Assembly (NCBI RefSeq): GCF_901827205.1
Contig: NZ_LR594675.1
Location: 868,001 to 932,000 of the forward strand
DNA length: 64,000 nt
Direction: 5' to 3'
From: Variovorax sp. PBS-H4
GTDB taxonomy: Bacteria > Pseudomonadota > Gammaproteobacteria > Burkholderiales > Burkholderiaceae_C
Positions 9,844 through 18,055 of the stretch are shown piece after piece (positions within the stretch are counted from its first letter, which is position 1; every line of letters starts with the position of its first letter). The notes under the pieces were generated by a model. It was not told where the DNA came from. It saw nothing but the letters and a program-made list of their open reading frames with translations, and made no database searches. The translations under genes were made by a program, and so were the position numbers.

Positions 9844-9945
9844 AAAAAGCGCAATGTATCAATCGAAGGCCCGATCCCCTCACCCCCGCCCTCCTCTGGA
9901 GCGGGAGGGGGCAACGAGGACATTGAGTCGGGAGGAGATCGCCCC

Positions 9946-11358
9946 ATGACGCAGGCACCCCCGCGAAGCGTCCGTCGAGCGCCCCACTTCGACCCCGAGG
10001 CACAGCAAGTCAGCGTAGCCATCGTCGGCGCCGGGGCCTGCGGCCTGACCGCAGCGCTGATGCTGCACGACGCCGGCATCGAGTGCGTGGTGCTGGAGCG
10101 CGATGCCCGGCCGAGCGGCTCGACCGCGCTGTCCTCCGGCTTCATCCCGGCGCCCGGCACGCGGGTGCAGCGCGAGCACGGCATCGAGGACAGTGCCGAG
10201 CGATTCGCCACTGAAATCCAGGCCAAGGCGCACGGTCGCGCAGCACCTGCGCTGGTGCACGCCTACACCGAGGCCATCGGCCCTGCGCTCGATGCGCTGC
10301 AGGCACGGCATGGGCTGGACTGGGTGCTGCTCGACGGCTTTCTCTATCCAGGCCACGGCGTGCACCGCATGCATGCGCTGACGCAGAAGACTGGCGCCGC
10401 GCTCATGGCGGCTCTGCAATCTGCGGCCGAAGCTGCCGGCATCCCGGTGCTGACGCAGGCGCTGGTCGAAACCCTGTGGCTCGACGACGCGGACCGCGTG
10501 ATCGGCCTCGGCTATCGCCGGCCCGACGGTCGCGAGGAGCAACTGGGCTGTGATGCCCTGCTGCTGGCCTGCAACGGCTTCGGCGGCAATGCGGCGATGG
10601 TGCGCGAGCTGCTGCCCGAGATGGCCGATGCCGCATTCGGCGGACATGTCGGCAATGATGGCAGCGCCATTCTCTGGGGCCGCGCCCTGGGCGCACGACT
10701 GCGCGACCTCGGCGGCTACCAGGGGCACGGATCGTGGGTCACCCCGCAGGGCGCGCTGATGTCCTGGGCCGTGATGATGGAAGGCGGCATCCAGCTCAAC
10801 GGCGCAGGCCGCCGCTTCCACGACGAGACGCAGGGCTATTCGGAAGCGGCCGTGAAGGTGCTGGCACAGCCGGGCAGCATTGCCTGGAATGTGTTCGATG
10901 CGCCGCTGCTGGCGCTCGCGCGGGAGTTCCCCGACTTCTGCGAGGCGGAGGCCGCCGGGGCGCTGCGGCGCTGCGACACGGTGGCGCAGCTGGCGGCCTG
11001 CATCGGCTGCGATGCGACGACCCTGCAGGGCACGCTGGATGTGCTGCGCAACACCGGCCCACAGCCGGATGGCCGCGTGTTCAGGCGCGGCCTGTCCGCG
11101 CCGTACTTTGCCGTCAAGGTGACAGGCGCGCTGTTCCACACGCAAGGCGGCCTGGATGTCGCGGCGGACATGCGCGTATTGCGCAAGGACGGCTCGGCCC
11201 TGCCCAACCTGCTCGCCGCCGGTGGCGCGGCCGGCGGCGTCTCGGGCGATGCGGTGTGGGGCTATCTCTCGGGCAACGGCCTGCTGAGCGCGGTGGCCGG
11301 CGGCGCCATCGCGGCACGCACGGCGGCGGCGCTGCTGATCGGAAAGGAAAAGACATGA
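9946..11358 (+). CDS. FAD-dependent oxidoreductase (fumarate reductase/3-ketosteroid dehydrogenase type)
   Basis: A 470-residue flavoprotein. The dinucleotide-binding fold is clear: 'VAIVGAGACGLTAALML' near residues 24-40 ending in an acidic 'VVLERD', then 'GSTALSSGFIPAPGT', a second FAD contact 'ALLLACNGFGGNAAMV', and the C-terminal 'GGLDVAADMRVLRKDG...PNLLAAGGAAGGVSGD' arrangement typical of FAD_binding_2 proteins (fumarate reductases, ketosteroid dehydrogenases, tricarballylate dehydrogenase-like). A GGAGGAG site precedes the ATG at 9946. The stop overlaps the start of the lyase gene (ATGA), so both are co-translated. Probable role: oxidation of a dicarboxylate or reduction of its enoate; the substrate is unknown. 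Confidence 0.85.
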   Translation: MTQAPPRSVRRAPHFDPEAQQVSVAIVGAGACGLTAALMLHDAGIECVVLERDARPSGSTALSSGFIPAPGTRVQREHGIEDSAERFATEIQAKAHGRAAPALVHAYTEAIGPALDALQARHGLDWVLLDGFLYPGHGVHRMHALTQKTGAALMAALQSAAEAAGIPVLTQALVETLWLDDADRVIGLGYRRPDGREEQLGCDALLLACNGFGGNAAMVRELLPEMADAAFGGHVGNDGSAILWGRALGARLRDLGGYQGHGSWVTPQGALMSWAVMMEGGIQLNGAGRRFHDETQGYSEAAVKVLAQPGSIAWNVFDAPLLALAREFPDFCEAEAAGALRRCDTVAQLAACIGCDATTLQGTLDVLRNTGPQPDGRVFRRGLSAPYFAVKVTGALFHTQGGLDVAADMRVLRKDGSALPNLLAAGGAAGGVSGDAVWGYLSGNGLLSAVAGGAIAARTAAALLIGKEKT

Positions 11359-12221
11359 CGAACAAGACTTCACTGAAGGCGCGGCTCGCCTCGCGCGAGA
11401 TCGTGCTGGCGCCGGGCATCTACGACGCGCTCAGCGCGCTGGTGGCCGAGCAGGCCGGCTTCGAGGCGCTGTATCTCTCGGGCGCCTCGATCGCCTACAC
11501 ACGGCTGGGCCGCTCGGACGTGGGCCTGACCACGTACACGGAGGTCGCCGACACCCTGGCGCGCATCTGCGAGCGCGTCGCGCTGCCGGTGATCGTCGAT
11601 GCCGACACCGGCTTCGGCAACGCGCTCAACACCCAGCGCGCCGTGCGCGGCTTCGAGCGCGCCGGCGCCGCCATGATCCAGATCGAGGACCAGGGCTTTC
11701 CCAAGCGCTGCGGCCACCTCGACGGCAAGACCGTCGTGCCGGTGCGCGAGATGCAAGGCAAGCTCGAGGCCGCGCTCGATGCACGCGACTCGGCCGAGAC
11801 GCTGATCCTGGCGCGTACCGATGCGCTCGCGGTCGAGGGCCTGGAGGCGGCGCTGGACCGGGCCGAGGCCTACCTGGCCTGCGGCGTGGACGCGCTCTTC
11901 ATCGAGGCACTGCGCTCGCCCGAGCAGATGGACGCGGCCTGCCGGCGCTTCGCCGACCGCATCCCGCTGCTGGCCAACATGGTCGAAGGCGGCAAGACGC
12001 CGATCCAGGACGCGGATGCGCTCCAGGCCCACGGCTTTCGCATCGCAATCTTTCCGGGCGGCACGGCCCGCGCGGTGGTGCACACGTTGCAGGGCTACTA
12101 CGGCAGTCTGCAGCGGCATCGCACCACGCAGCCGTGGCGCGACCGGATGCTGGACTTCGATGGGCTCAACGCGGTGATCGGAACGCCCGAGCTGATGGCG
12201 CTCGGAAAGCGCTACGAATAA
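11355..12221 (+). CDS. Isocitrate lyase/PEP mutase family C-C lyase
   Basis: A 288-residue member of the isocitrate lyase/PEP mutase superfamily. It carries the Mg-binding 'DADTGFGN' (Asp82, Asp84) and the lyase signature KRCGH at residues 117-121, with Cys119 as catalytic acid/base, which marks it as a C-C lyase such as 2-methylisocitrate lyase or 2,3-dimethylmalate lyase and not a phosphonomutase. 'EDQGFPKRCGHLDGKTVVP' and 'GGKTPIQDADALQAHGFRIA' are conserved around the active site and C-terminal helix. It overlaps the flavoprotein by four bases. The product would be pyruvate or glyoxylate plus a second acid. Oxaloacetate decarboxylase is an alternative. Confidence 0.85.
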   Translation: MTNKTSLKARLASREIVLAPGIYDALSALVAEQAGFEALYLSGASIAYTRLGRSDVGLTTYTEVADTLARICERVALPVIVDADTGFGNALNTQRAVRGFERAGAAMIQIEDQGFPKRCGHLDGKTVVPVREMQGKLEAALDARDSAETLILARTDALAVEGLEAALDRAEAYLACGVDALFIEALRSPEQMDAACRRFADRIPLLANMVEGGKTPIQDADALQAHGFRIAIFPGGTARAVVHTLQGYYGSLQRHRTTQPWRDRMLDFDGLNAVIGTPELMALGKRYE

Positions 12222-12320
12222 GCGGCGCAGGGGCCGACGGGTCGTGCCGCGCCGGCCGCGCGGCTCAATAACCTTCGCGCGCTGTCGGGCTTTCATCGGG
12301 CCAGGCATGAATGGACTGCA

Positions 12321-12343
12321 AAATAGCACGATCGTTCGTTTTA
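12321..12343. promoter_or_regulatory. Candidate TetR operator
   Basis: An ACGATCGT perfect 8-bp palindrome at 12328-12335 lies in an AT-richer patch, flanked by AAA on the left and TTTT on the right, 28 bases before the TetR start. Its place suggests autoregulation. The flanks pair only in part, so this is a candidate site. Confidence 0.4.
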
Positions 12344-12362
12344 TTGCCAGCCGTTCCAACTC

Positions 12363-13049
12363 ATGCCAAACCCCGGCCCCTCCAAAGTCTCCCGCGCGCC
12401 GCAGAAGGGCCAGCAGACCAAGGCCGTCATCGTCGATGCGGCGTTGAACCTGGCCGCGCAGATCGGCCTCGAGGGCTTGTCGATCGGCGCCCTGGCCGAG
12501 GTCACGGGCATGAGCAAGTCCGGCGTGTTCGCCCATTTCGGCTCGCGCGAGGAACTGCAGATCTCGGTGGTGCGCGAGTACCACGCGCGCTTCGAGCAGG
12601 AGGTGTTCTATCCGGCCGTGCAGGCCCCGCGCGGACTGCCGCGGCTGCGCGCGCTGTTCGCCAACTGGATGAAACGCACCTCGGCCGAAATCGATTCCGG
12701 CTGCATCTATATCAGCGGTGCGGTCGAGTTCGACGACCGGCCGGGCCCGGTGCGCGATGCGCTGGCCGAGTCGGTGAACACCTGGCTGGCCGCCATGCTG
12801 CGCGCCGTGCTGCAAGCCCAGGAGGCTGGCCATCTGCACGCCGATGCCGACGCCAAGCAGATCTCCTTCGAGATCCACGCGCTGATCCTGGCGCTGCACT
12901 ACGAGGCCCGCTTCCTGCGCTCGCCCGAGTCGCTGGCACGTGCCAACGCGGGCTTCGACAACATCCTCGCGCGCTGCGCAACGCCCGAAGCGCTGGGCGC
13001 CCCGGCGGCCACGTCCGCTTCGTCGCGCCGGCTGACGCCAGTGCGCTGA
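12363..13049 (+). CDS. TetR/AcrR-family transcriptional regulator
   Basis: A 228-residue regulator. The N-terminal helix-turn-helix is clear: 'AVIVDAALNLAAQIGLEGLS' then 'IGALAEVTGMSKSGVFAHFG' with recognition helix near residues 50-65 and 'SREELQISVV' closing the domain. The remainder is a helical ligand-binding domain with a C-terminal tail rich in Ala/Ser. It is followed at 61 bases by the acyl-CoA dehydrogenase gene on the same strand, so a role as repressor of the beta-oxidation genes, released by acyl-CoA, is the simplest reading. An ACGATCGT palindrome sits just upstream. Confidence 0.9.
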   Translation: MPNPGPSKVSRAPQKGQQTKAVIVDAALNLAAQIGLEGLSIGALAEVTGMSKSGVFAHFGSREELQISVVREYHARFEQEVFYPAVQAPRGLPRLRALFANWMKRTSAEIDSGCIYISGAVEFDDRPGPVRDALAESVNTWLAAMLRAVLQAQEAGHLHADADAKQISFEIHALILALHYEARFLRSPESLARANAGFDNILARCATPEALGAPAATSASSRRLTPVR

Positions 13050-13110
13050 GCGCGGCGCCGCTCGACTGCTCTTTCAAACTCGCTTCTTCTTTTTTCCGGA
13101 GACTCTTCCC

Positions 13111-14907
13111 ATGCCCGCCTACACCCCACCTCTTCGCGACATGCAGTTCGTGATGCACGAAGTGCTCAAGGTCACCGACGAATTCAAGGCGCTGCCCAAG
13201 CACGCGGAGGTCGATGCCGACACCATCAACGCGGTGCTGGAAGAGGGCGGCAAGTTCGCCGCCGAGGTGACGTTTCCGCTCAACATCAGCGGCGACGAGG
13301 AAGGCTGCGTGCTCGACAGGACCACGCACGAGGTGAAGACGCCCAAGGGCTTCAAGGAGGCCTACGCCAAGTACGTCGAGGGCGGCTGGGCAGCGTTGTC
13401 CTGCGACCCGCAGTTCGGCGGCCAGGGCCTGCCCTTCGTGGTCAACCAGTGCTTCTACGAGATGCTCAACTCGGCCAACCAGGCCTGGACCATGTACCCG
13501 GGCCTCTCGCATGGCGCGTATGAGGCGCTGGTCGCGCACGGCACCGACGAGCAGAAGAAGACCTACCTGCCCAAGCTCACCAGCGGCGAATGGACCGGCA
13601 CCATGTGCCTGACCGAGCCGCACTGCGGCACCGACCTGGGCCTGCTGCGCACCCGGGCCGAGCCGCAGCCCGACGGCAGCTACAAGCTGACCGGCAACAA
13701 GATCTTCATCTCGGCCGGCGAGCACGACATGGCCGAGAACATCATCCACCTGGTGCTCGCCCGCCTGCCCGACGCGCCCAAGGGCAGCAAGGGCATCAGC
13801 CTGTTCGTGGTGCCCAAGTTCAACGTCAAGGCCGACGGCTCGCTCGGCAGCCGCAACGGCATCTACTGCGGCGGGCTGGAGCACAAGATGGGCATCCACG
13901 GCAACGCCACGGCGCAGATCGTGCTCGAAGGTGCCAGCGGCACGCTGGTGGGCGAGCCCAACAAGGGCCTGGCAGCGATGTTCGTGATGATGAATGCGGC
14001 GCGCCTGGGCGTAGGCAACCAGTCTCTGGGCCTGACCGAGGTCGCTTTCCAGAACGCGCTCGCCTATGCCAAGGACCGCCTCCAGATGCGCTCGCTGTCG
14101 GGCGTGAAGGCCAGGGACAAGGAGGCCGACCCGATCATCGTGCACCCCGACGTGCGCAAGATGCTGATGACGGCGAAGGCCTATGCCGAGGGCGGGCGCG
14201 CACTGGCCATCTTCTGCACGCTGCTGCTCGACAAGGAGCACCACCATCCCGACGAGAAGGTGCGCAAGGACGCAGGCGAGCTCGTTGCGCTGCTGACGCC
14301 GATCGTGAAGGCCTTCATCACCGACAACGGCCACATCTCGACCAATGCGTGCATGCAGGTTTTCGGCGGCCATGGCTTCATCAAGGAATGGGGCATGGAG
14401 CAATTCGTGCGCGACAACCGCATCAACATGATCTACGAGGGCACCAACACCATCCAGTCGCTCGACCTGCTGGGCCGCAAGGTGCTCGGCAACAACGGCG
14501 CCACGCTGAAGAAGTTCGGCAAGCTGGTCGCGAAGCTGGTCGAGGAGGAGGGCGTCAACGAGAAGATGAGCGAGTTCATCACGCCCATCGCAGTGCTCGG
14601 CGAACAGCTCACCAAGTTCACGACCGAGCTCGGCTTCCGCGGATTCCAGAACCCCGATGAAGTCGGCGCCGCGGCGGTGGACTACCTGCGCGTGGCGGGC
14701 CACTTCGTGTTCGGCTACATGTTCGCGCTGCAGGCGCGCGTGGCGCTCGCCCAGATCGCTGCCGGCAACACCGACAGCTTCTACCAGGCCAAGCTGCAGA
14801 CCGCGCGCTTCTACTTCGCCAAGCTCTTCCCCGAGACGGCGACGCTGATGCGTACCGCGCGGGCCGGCGCGGCGCCGCTCATGAACACCGACGCTGCTCT
14901 GGCTTGA
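13111..14907 (+). CDS. fadE: Acyl-CoA dehydrogenase (long FadE/DmdC-like type)
   Basis: A 598-residue acyl-CoA dehydrogenase with the extra C-terminal domain of the long class (DmdC-like, about 590-600 residues). FAD and substrate motifs are visible: 'GTMCLTEPHCGTDLG' , 'YKLTGNKIFISAGEHDMAEN', 'RLGVGNQSLGLTE', and 'MQVFGGHGFIKEWGMEQFVRD' followed by 'MIYEGTNTIQSLDLLGRKV', where the Glu in YEGTN is the usual catalytic base. It would introduce the alpha-beta double bond in the first step of beta-oxidation, passing electrons to ETF. The next genes supply hydration, 3-hydroxyacyl oxidation and thiolysis. Confidence 0.9.
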   Translation: MPAYTPPLRDMQFVMHEVLKVTDEFKALPKHAEVDADTINAVLEEGGKFAAEVTFPLNISGDEEGCVLDRTTHEVKTPKGFKEAYAKYVEGGWAALSCDPQFGGQGLPFVVNQCFYEMLNSANQAWTMYPGLSHGAYEALVAHGTDEQKKTYLPKLTSGEWTGTMCLTEPHCGTDLGLLRTRAEPQPDGSYKLTGNKIFISAGEHDMAENIIHLVLARLPDAPKGSKGISLFVVPKFNVKADGSLGSRNGIYCGGLEHKMGIHGNATAQIVLEGASGTLVGEPNKGLAAMFVMMNAARLGVGNQSLGLTEVAFQNALAYAKDRLQMRSLSGVKARDKEADPIIVHPDVRKMLMTAKAYAEGGRALAIFCTLLLDKEHHHPDEKVRKDAGELVALLTPIVKAFITDNGHISTNACMQVFGGHGFIKEWGMEQFVRDNRINMIYEGTNTIQSLDLLGRKVLGNNGATLKKFGKLVAKLVEEEGVNEKMSEFITPIAVLGEQLTKFTTELGFRGFQNPDEVGAAAVDYLRVAGHFVFGYMFALQARVALAQIAAGNTDSFYQAKLQTARFYFAKLFPETATLMRTARAGAAPLMNTDAALA

Positions 14908-14909
14908 TC

Positions 14910-15344
14910 ATGATGAAGCATCTTCTTGCGGTGACGGCCCTTCTGGCAACCGGCTCGGCCTTCGCGCAAATGACGCCGGTCGGCGCCTGGCAGAGCATCG
15001 ACGACAAGACCAGCGAAGCCAAGTCGCAGATCCGCATCGCCGACGCTGGCGGCGTGCTCAACGGCCGCATCGAGAAGCTGCTGCGCAAGGAAGCCAAGCA
15101 GGACGCCGTGTGCGACGAATGCACCGACGACCGCAAGGGCAAGCCGCTCGTGGGCCTCGAGATCATTCGCGGCGCGAAGAAGGTCGAAGGCAAGGAGGTC
15201 TGGGAGGACGGAAAGATCCTCGACCCCGAGAACGGCAAGAGCTACACGCTGCGGCTCACACCCATCGACGGCGGCAAGAAGCTCGAAGTGCGCGGCTCGG
15301 TGTTCGGCATCGGCCGCACGCAGACCTGGGTCCGCGTCCAGTAA
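14910..15344 (+). CDS. DUF2147 family secreted protein
   Basis: A 144-residue protein with a Sec signal peptide ('KHLLAVTALLATGSAFAQ') and a DUF2147 body: 'PVGAWQSIDD', 'GVLNGRIEKLL', two cysteines in 'DAVCDECTDD', 'GLEIIRGAKK', and the closing 'GSVFGIGRTQTWVRV'. DUF2147 proteins are small periplasmic beta-barrel (lipocalin-like) proteins of unknown function, often found beside fatty-acid genes in betaproteobacteria. It starts two bases after the fadE stop, with ATG at 14910 or 14913, so it belongs to the beta-oxidation operon. Confidence 0.82.
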   Translation: MMKHLLAVTALLATGSAFAQMTPVGAWQSIDDKTSEAKSQIRIADAGGVLNGRIEKLLRKEAKQDAVCDECTDDRKGKPLVGLEIIRGAKKVEGKEVWEDGKILDPENGKSYTLRLTPIDGGKKLEVRGSVFGIGRTQTWVRVQ

Positions 15345-15367
15345 GACATCCATCTGTTGGAAATTCC

Positions 15368-17767
15368 ATGTCCAAGTCTCAAGTGAAGAAGGTCGCCGTG
15401 CTCGGCGCCGGCGTGATGGGCGCGCAGATTGCGGCGCATCTCGTCAACGTGCGCGTGCCGGTGGTGCTGTTCGACCTCCCCGCCAAGGAAGGGCCGAAGA
15501 ACTCCATCGTGACGCGTGCCATCGACAACCTCAAGAAGCTCAAGCCCGCTCCGCTGGGCGACGCGGCCGATGCCGAGCTGATCGAACAGGCCAACTACGA
15601 AGAAGATCTCGCGAAACTCGGCGAGTGCGACCTGGTGATCGAGGCGATTGCCGAGCGCATGGACTGGAAGCTCGATCTGTACAGAAAGATTGCGCCGCAT
15701 GTGGCCAAACACGCGATCCTGGCGTCGAACACATCCGGCCTGTCGATCACCAGTCTGAGCGAGGCGCTGCCCGAGGCGCTGAAGCCGCGCTTCTGCGGCA
15801 TCCACTTCTTCAACCCGCCGCGCTACATGTTCCTGGTCGAGCTGATCAACACGCCGACGACCGAGCCGCAGGTGCTCGACCAGCTCGAGGCCTTCGTCAC
15901 CAGCGCGCTCGGCAAGGGCGTGGTGCGCGCGCACGACACGCCCAACTTCATCGCCAACCGCGTAGGCATTGCCGGCATGCTGGCCACGTTGAAGGAGGTC
16001 GAGAAGTTCGGCCTCACACCCGACGTGGTGGACGACCTCACCGGCAAGAAGCTGGGCCGCGCGAGCTCGGGCACTTTCCGTACTGCCGATGTGGTGGGCC
16101 TGGACACCATGGCCCATGTGGTGAAGACGCTGCAGGACACCCTGAGTGCGGAGACCGATCCCTTCTACGCCAACTTCGCGACGCCGCCGGTGCTGGCCAA
16201 GTTGCTGGAGCTCGGCAACCTGGGGCAGAAGACGAAGGCCGGCTTCTACAAGAAGGCAGGCAGGGACATCCTGCGCTTCGACCTGGCCAAGGGCGACTAC
16301 GTGCCCTCGGGCGAGAAGGCCGACGAGGTCTACGGCCGCATGCTCAAGAAGCCCGCGGCCCAGCGCCTGAAGCTGCTGCGCGAGAGCGAGGGCGCGCAGG
16401 GCCGCTTCCTCTGGGCCATCCTGCGCGACAGCTTCCACTATGCGGCGGTACACCTGGCGACCATCGCGGAGAGCGCGCGCGATGTGGACTTCGCCATGCG
16501 CTGGGGCTTCGGCATGAAGCAAGGCCCCTTCGAGCTCTGGCAGGAAGCAGGCTGGGCGCAGGTCGCCAAGTGGATCCAGGAAGACATCGATGCCGGCGAG
16601 GCGCTGTCGAGCGCGCCGCTGCCGAAGTGGGTGTTCGAGGGCCCCGTGGCCGAGGCCGGCGGCGTGCATGCGCCCGAGGGCTCGTGGAGCGCCTCTCAGA
16701 ATCGATTCGTGCCGCAGCGCCGGCTGCCGGTGCACGAGCGCCAGCTCTTTCCCGAAAGCGTGTCGGGCAGCAATGCCGCCGATCCAAACCTTGCAGGCAC
16801 GACGATCCAGGATGAGGGCGACGTGCGTCTCTGGACGCTGGATGGCGAGGTGCTGATCGCGAGCATCCACTCGAAGATGCACGCCATCAGCCCCGACGTG
16901 GCCGACGCGCTGTCAGCCGGGGTCGACCTGGCCGAGCGCGAATACAAGGCGATGGTGATCTGGTCGCCCGACGAGATGTTCTCCGTCGGCGCCGACCTGC
17001 AAGCCATGCTGCCGGCCTTCGTGGTCGCTGGCATCGGCGCGGTCGAAGGCGCGGAGCAGGAGTTGCAGAACGTGATGCTCAAGATCCGCTACGCCGGCGT
17101 GCCGGTGGTGTCGGCGGTGCGCGGCATGGCGCTGGGCGGCGGCTGCGAGCTGGCCATTTATTCGGCGAAGCGCGTCGCGGCAATGGAGAGCTACATCGGC
17201 CTGGTCGAGGTCGGCGTGGGCCTGGTGCCCGGCGCCGGCGGCCTGACCTACATCGCGCGCCGTGCGGCCGAGAATGCGGCGACCTCCACCGGCAGCGACC
17301 TGCTGCCCTTCCTGACCGAAGGCTTCACAGCTGCAGCCATGGCCAAGGTGGGCACCAGTGCGCTCGAATCGAGGAAGCTGGGCTACCTGCTCGACAGCGA
17401 CGTGATCGTGCCCAACAAGGACGAGCTGCTCCACGTCGCCTTGCAGCAGGCGAAGGCCATGGCCGACGCGGGATGGCGCGCGCCGATGCGCCGGCGATTC
17501 AAGGTTGCCGGACGCAGCGGAGCCGCCACCATCAAGGGCCAGCTGGTGAACATGCGCGACGGCGGGTTCATCAGCGAGCACGATTTCCACATCGCTGGCC
17601 TGATCGCGGGCGTCGTCACAGGCGGCGACGTCGATGCCGGCAGCCTGGTGAACGAGGAGTACCTGATGGCGCTGGAGCGCAAGGCCTTCTGCTCGCTGAT
17701 TCTTCATCCCAAGACGCAGGAGCGGATCATGGGGATGCTTTCCACGGGCAAGCCGTTGCGCAACTGA
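15368..17767 (+). CDS. fadN: Bifunctional 3-hydroxyacyl-CoA dehydrogenase/enoyl-CoA hydratase (FadN type)
   Basis: A 799-residue fused beta-oxidation enzyme with the dehydrogenase first: NAD-binding 'VAVLGAGVMGAQIAAHLV' near residues 9-26, 'ASNTSGLSITSL', the catalytic His in 'GIHFFNPPRYMF' and 'TPNFIANRVGIAGM'. The C-terminal third is a crotonase domain with the oxyanion-hole loop 'VRGMALGGGCELAIYS' and 'VEVGVGLVPGAGG'. This order is opposite to FadB (hydratase first) and the length fits Bacillus FadN (about 789). Start ATG at 15368 follows a short 23-base gap from the DUF2147 gene. It converts enoyl-CoA to 3-ketoacyl-CoA. Confidence 0.9.
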   Translation: MSKSQVKKVAVLGAGVMGAQIAAHLVNVRVPVVLFDLPAKEGPKNSIVTRAIDNLKKLKPAPLGDAADAELIEQANYEEDLAKLGECDLVIEAIAERMDWKLDLYRKIAPHVAKHAILASNTSGLSITSLSEALPEALKPRFCGIHFFNPPRYMFLVELINTPTTEPQVLDQLEAFVTSALGKGVVRAHDTPNFIANRVGIAGMLATLKEVEKFGLTPDVVDDLTGKKLGRASSGTFRTADVVGLDTMAHVVKTLQDTLSAETDPFYANFATPPVLAKLLELGNLGQKTKAGFYKKAGRDILRFDLAKGDYVPSGEKADEVYGRMLKKPAAQRLKLLRESEGAQGRFLWAILRDSFHYAAVHLATIAESARDVDFAMRWGFGMKQGPFELWQEAGWAQVAKWIQEDIDAGEALSSAPLPKWVFEGPVAEAGGVHAPEGSWSASQNRFVPQRRLPVHERQLFPESVSGSNAADPNLAGTTIQDEGDVRLWTLDGEVLIASIHSKMHAISPDVADALSAGVDLAEREYKAMVIWSPDEMFSVGADLQAMLPAFVVAGIGAVEGAEQELQNVMLKIRYAGVPVVSAVRGMALGGGCELAIYSAKRVAAMESYIGLVEVGVGLVPGAGGLTYIARRAAENAATSTGSDLLPFLTEGFTAAAMAKVGTSALESRKLGYLLDSDVIVPNKDELLHVALQQAKAMADAGWRAPMRRRFKVAGRSGAATIKGQLVNMRDGGFISEHDFHIAGLIAGVVTGGDVDAGSLVNEEYLMALERKAFCSLILHPKTQERIMGMLSTGKPLRN

Positions 17768-17805
17768 GCGAACGACCATGGCCGCCGAGGACGACGTCTC
17801 TGTTC

Positions 17806-17829
17806 CCCTCTCCCGCTCGCGGGAGAGGG
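17806..17829. repeat. Hairpin repeat, copy 1
   Basis: An 11-bp perfect inverted repeat, arms CCCTCTCCCGC and GCGGGAGAGGG around a TC loop, 38 bases after fadN. A second copy with an AA loop lies at 18007-18030. Such hairpins are dispersed in many proteobacterial genomes and can end transcription or protect mRNA ends. Confidence 0.85.
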
Positions 17830-17844
17830 TCAGGGTGAGGGCCA

Positions 17845-17970
17845 GGACCCTGCGAGAAAGCGCAACCGACGCTGAGACCCGGCTCTGGTGCCACCTCAGA
17901 GACCGCCGCCTCGCCGGCTACAGATTCCGCCGCCGGCGCTCCGTGGGTCCGTACTTCGCCGACTTCGTAC
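17845..17970 (+). pseudogene. Relic of a DUF559 (Vsr-like endonuclease) gene
   Basis: The frame encodes 'RTLRESATDAETRLWCHLRD' and 'RRLAGYRFRRRRSVGPYFAD' followed by FVP, an unmistakable N-terminal half of a DUF559 protein (Vsr/MutH-like nuclease fold, usually about 110-130 residues). The homology ends at 17970, where the second half, including the acidic 'LDGGQH' region, is missing and unrelated repeat sequence follows. The fragment lies between the two hairpin repeats at 17806 and 18007, in the gap between fadN and fadA. It is a truncated remnant and unlikely to be functional. Confidence 0.75.
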
Positions 17971-18006
17971 CTTGTAAAGCGCAAGCGTTGCAGACCCTCA
18001 CCCCAG

Positions 18007-18030
18007 CCCTCTCCCGCAAGCGGGAGAGGG
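18007..18030. repeat. Hairpin repeat, copy 2
   Basis: Perfect 11-bp arms CCCTCTCCCGC and GCGGGAGAGGG with an AA loop, 26 bases before fadA. It is the same palindrome as at 17806-17829, in the same orientation, and bounds the DUF559 relic. Confidence 0.85.
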
Positions 18031-18055
18031 AGCAAGACACCAAGGACCTATCGCC

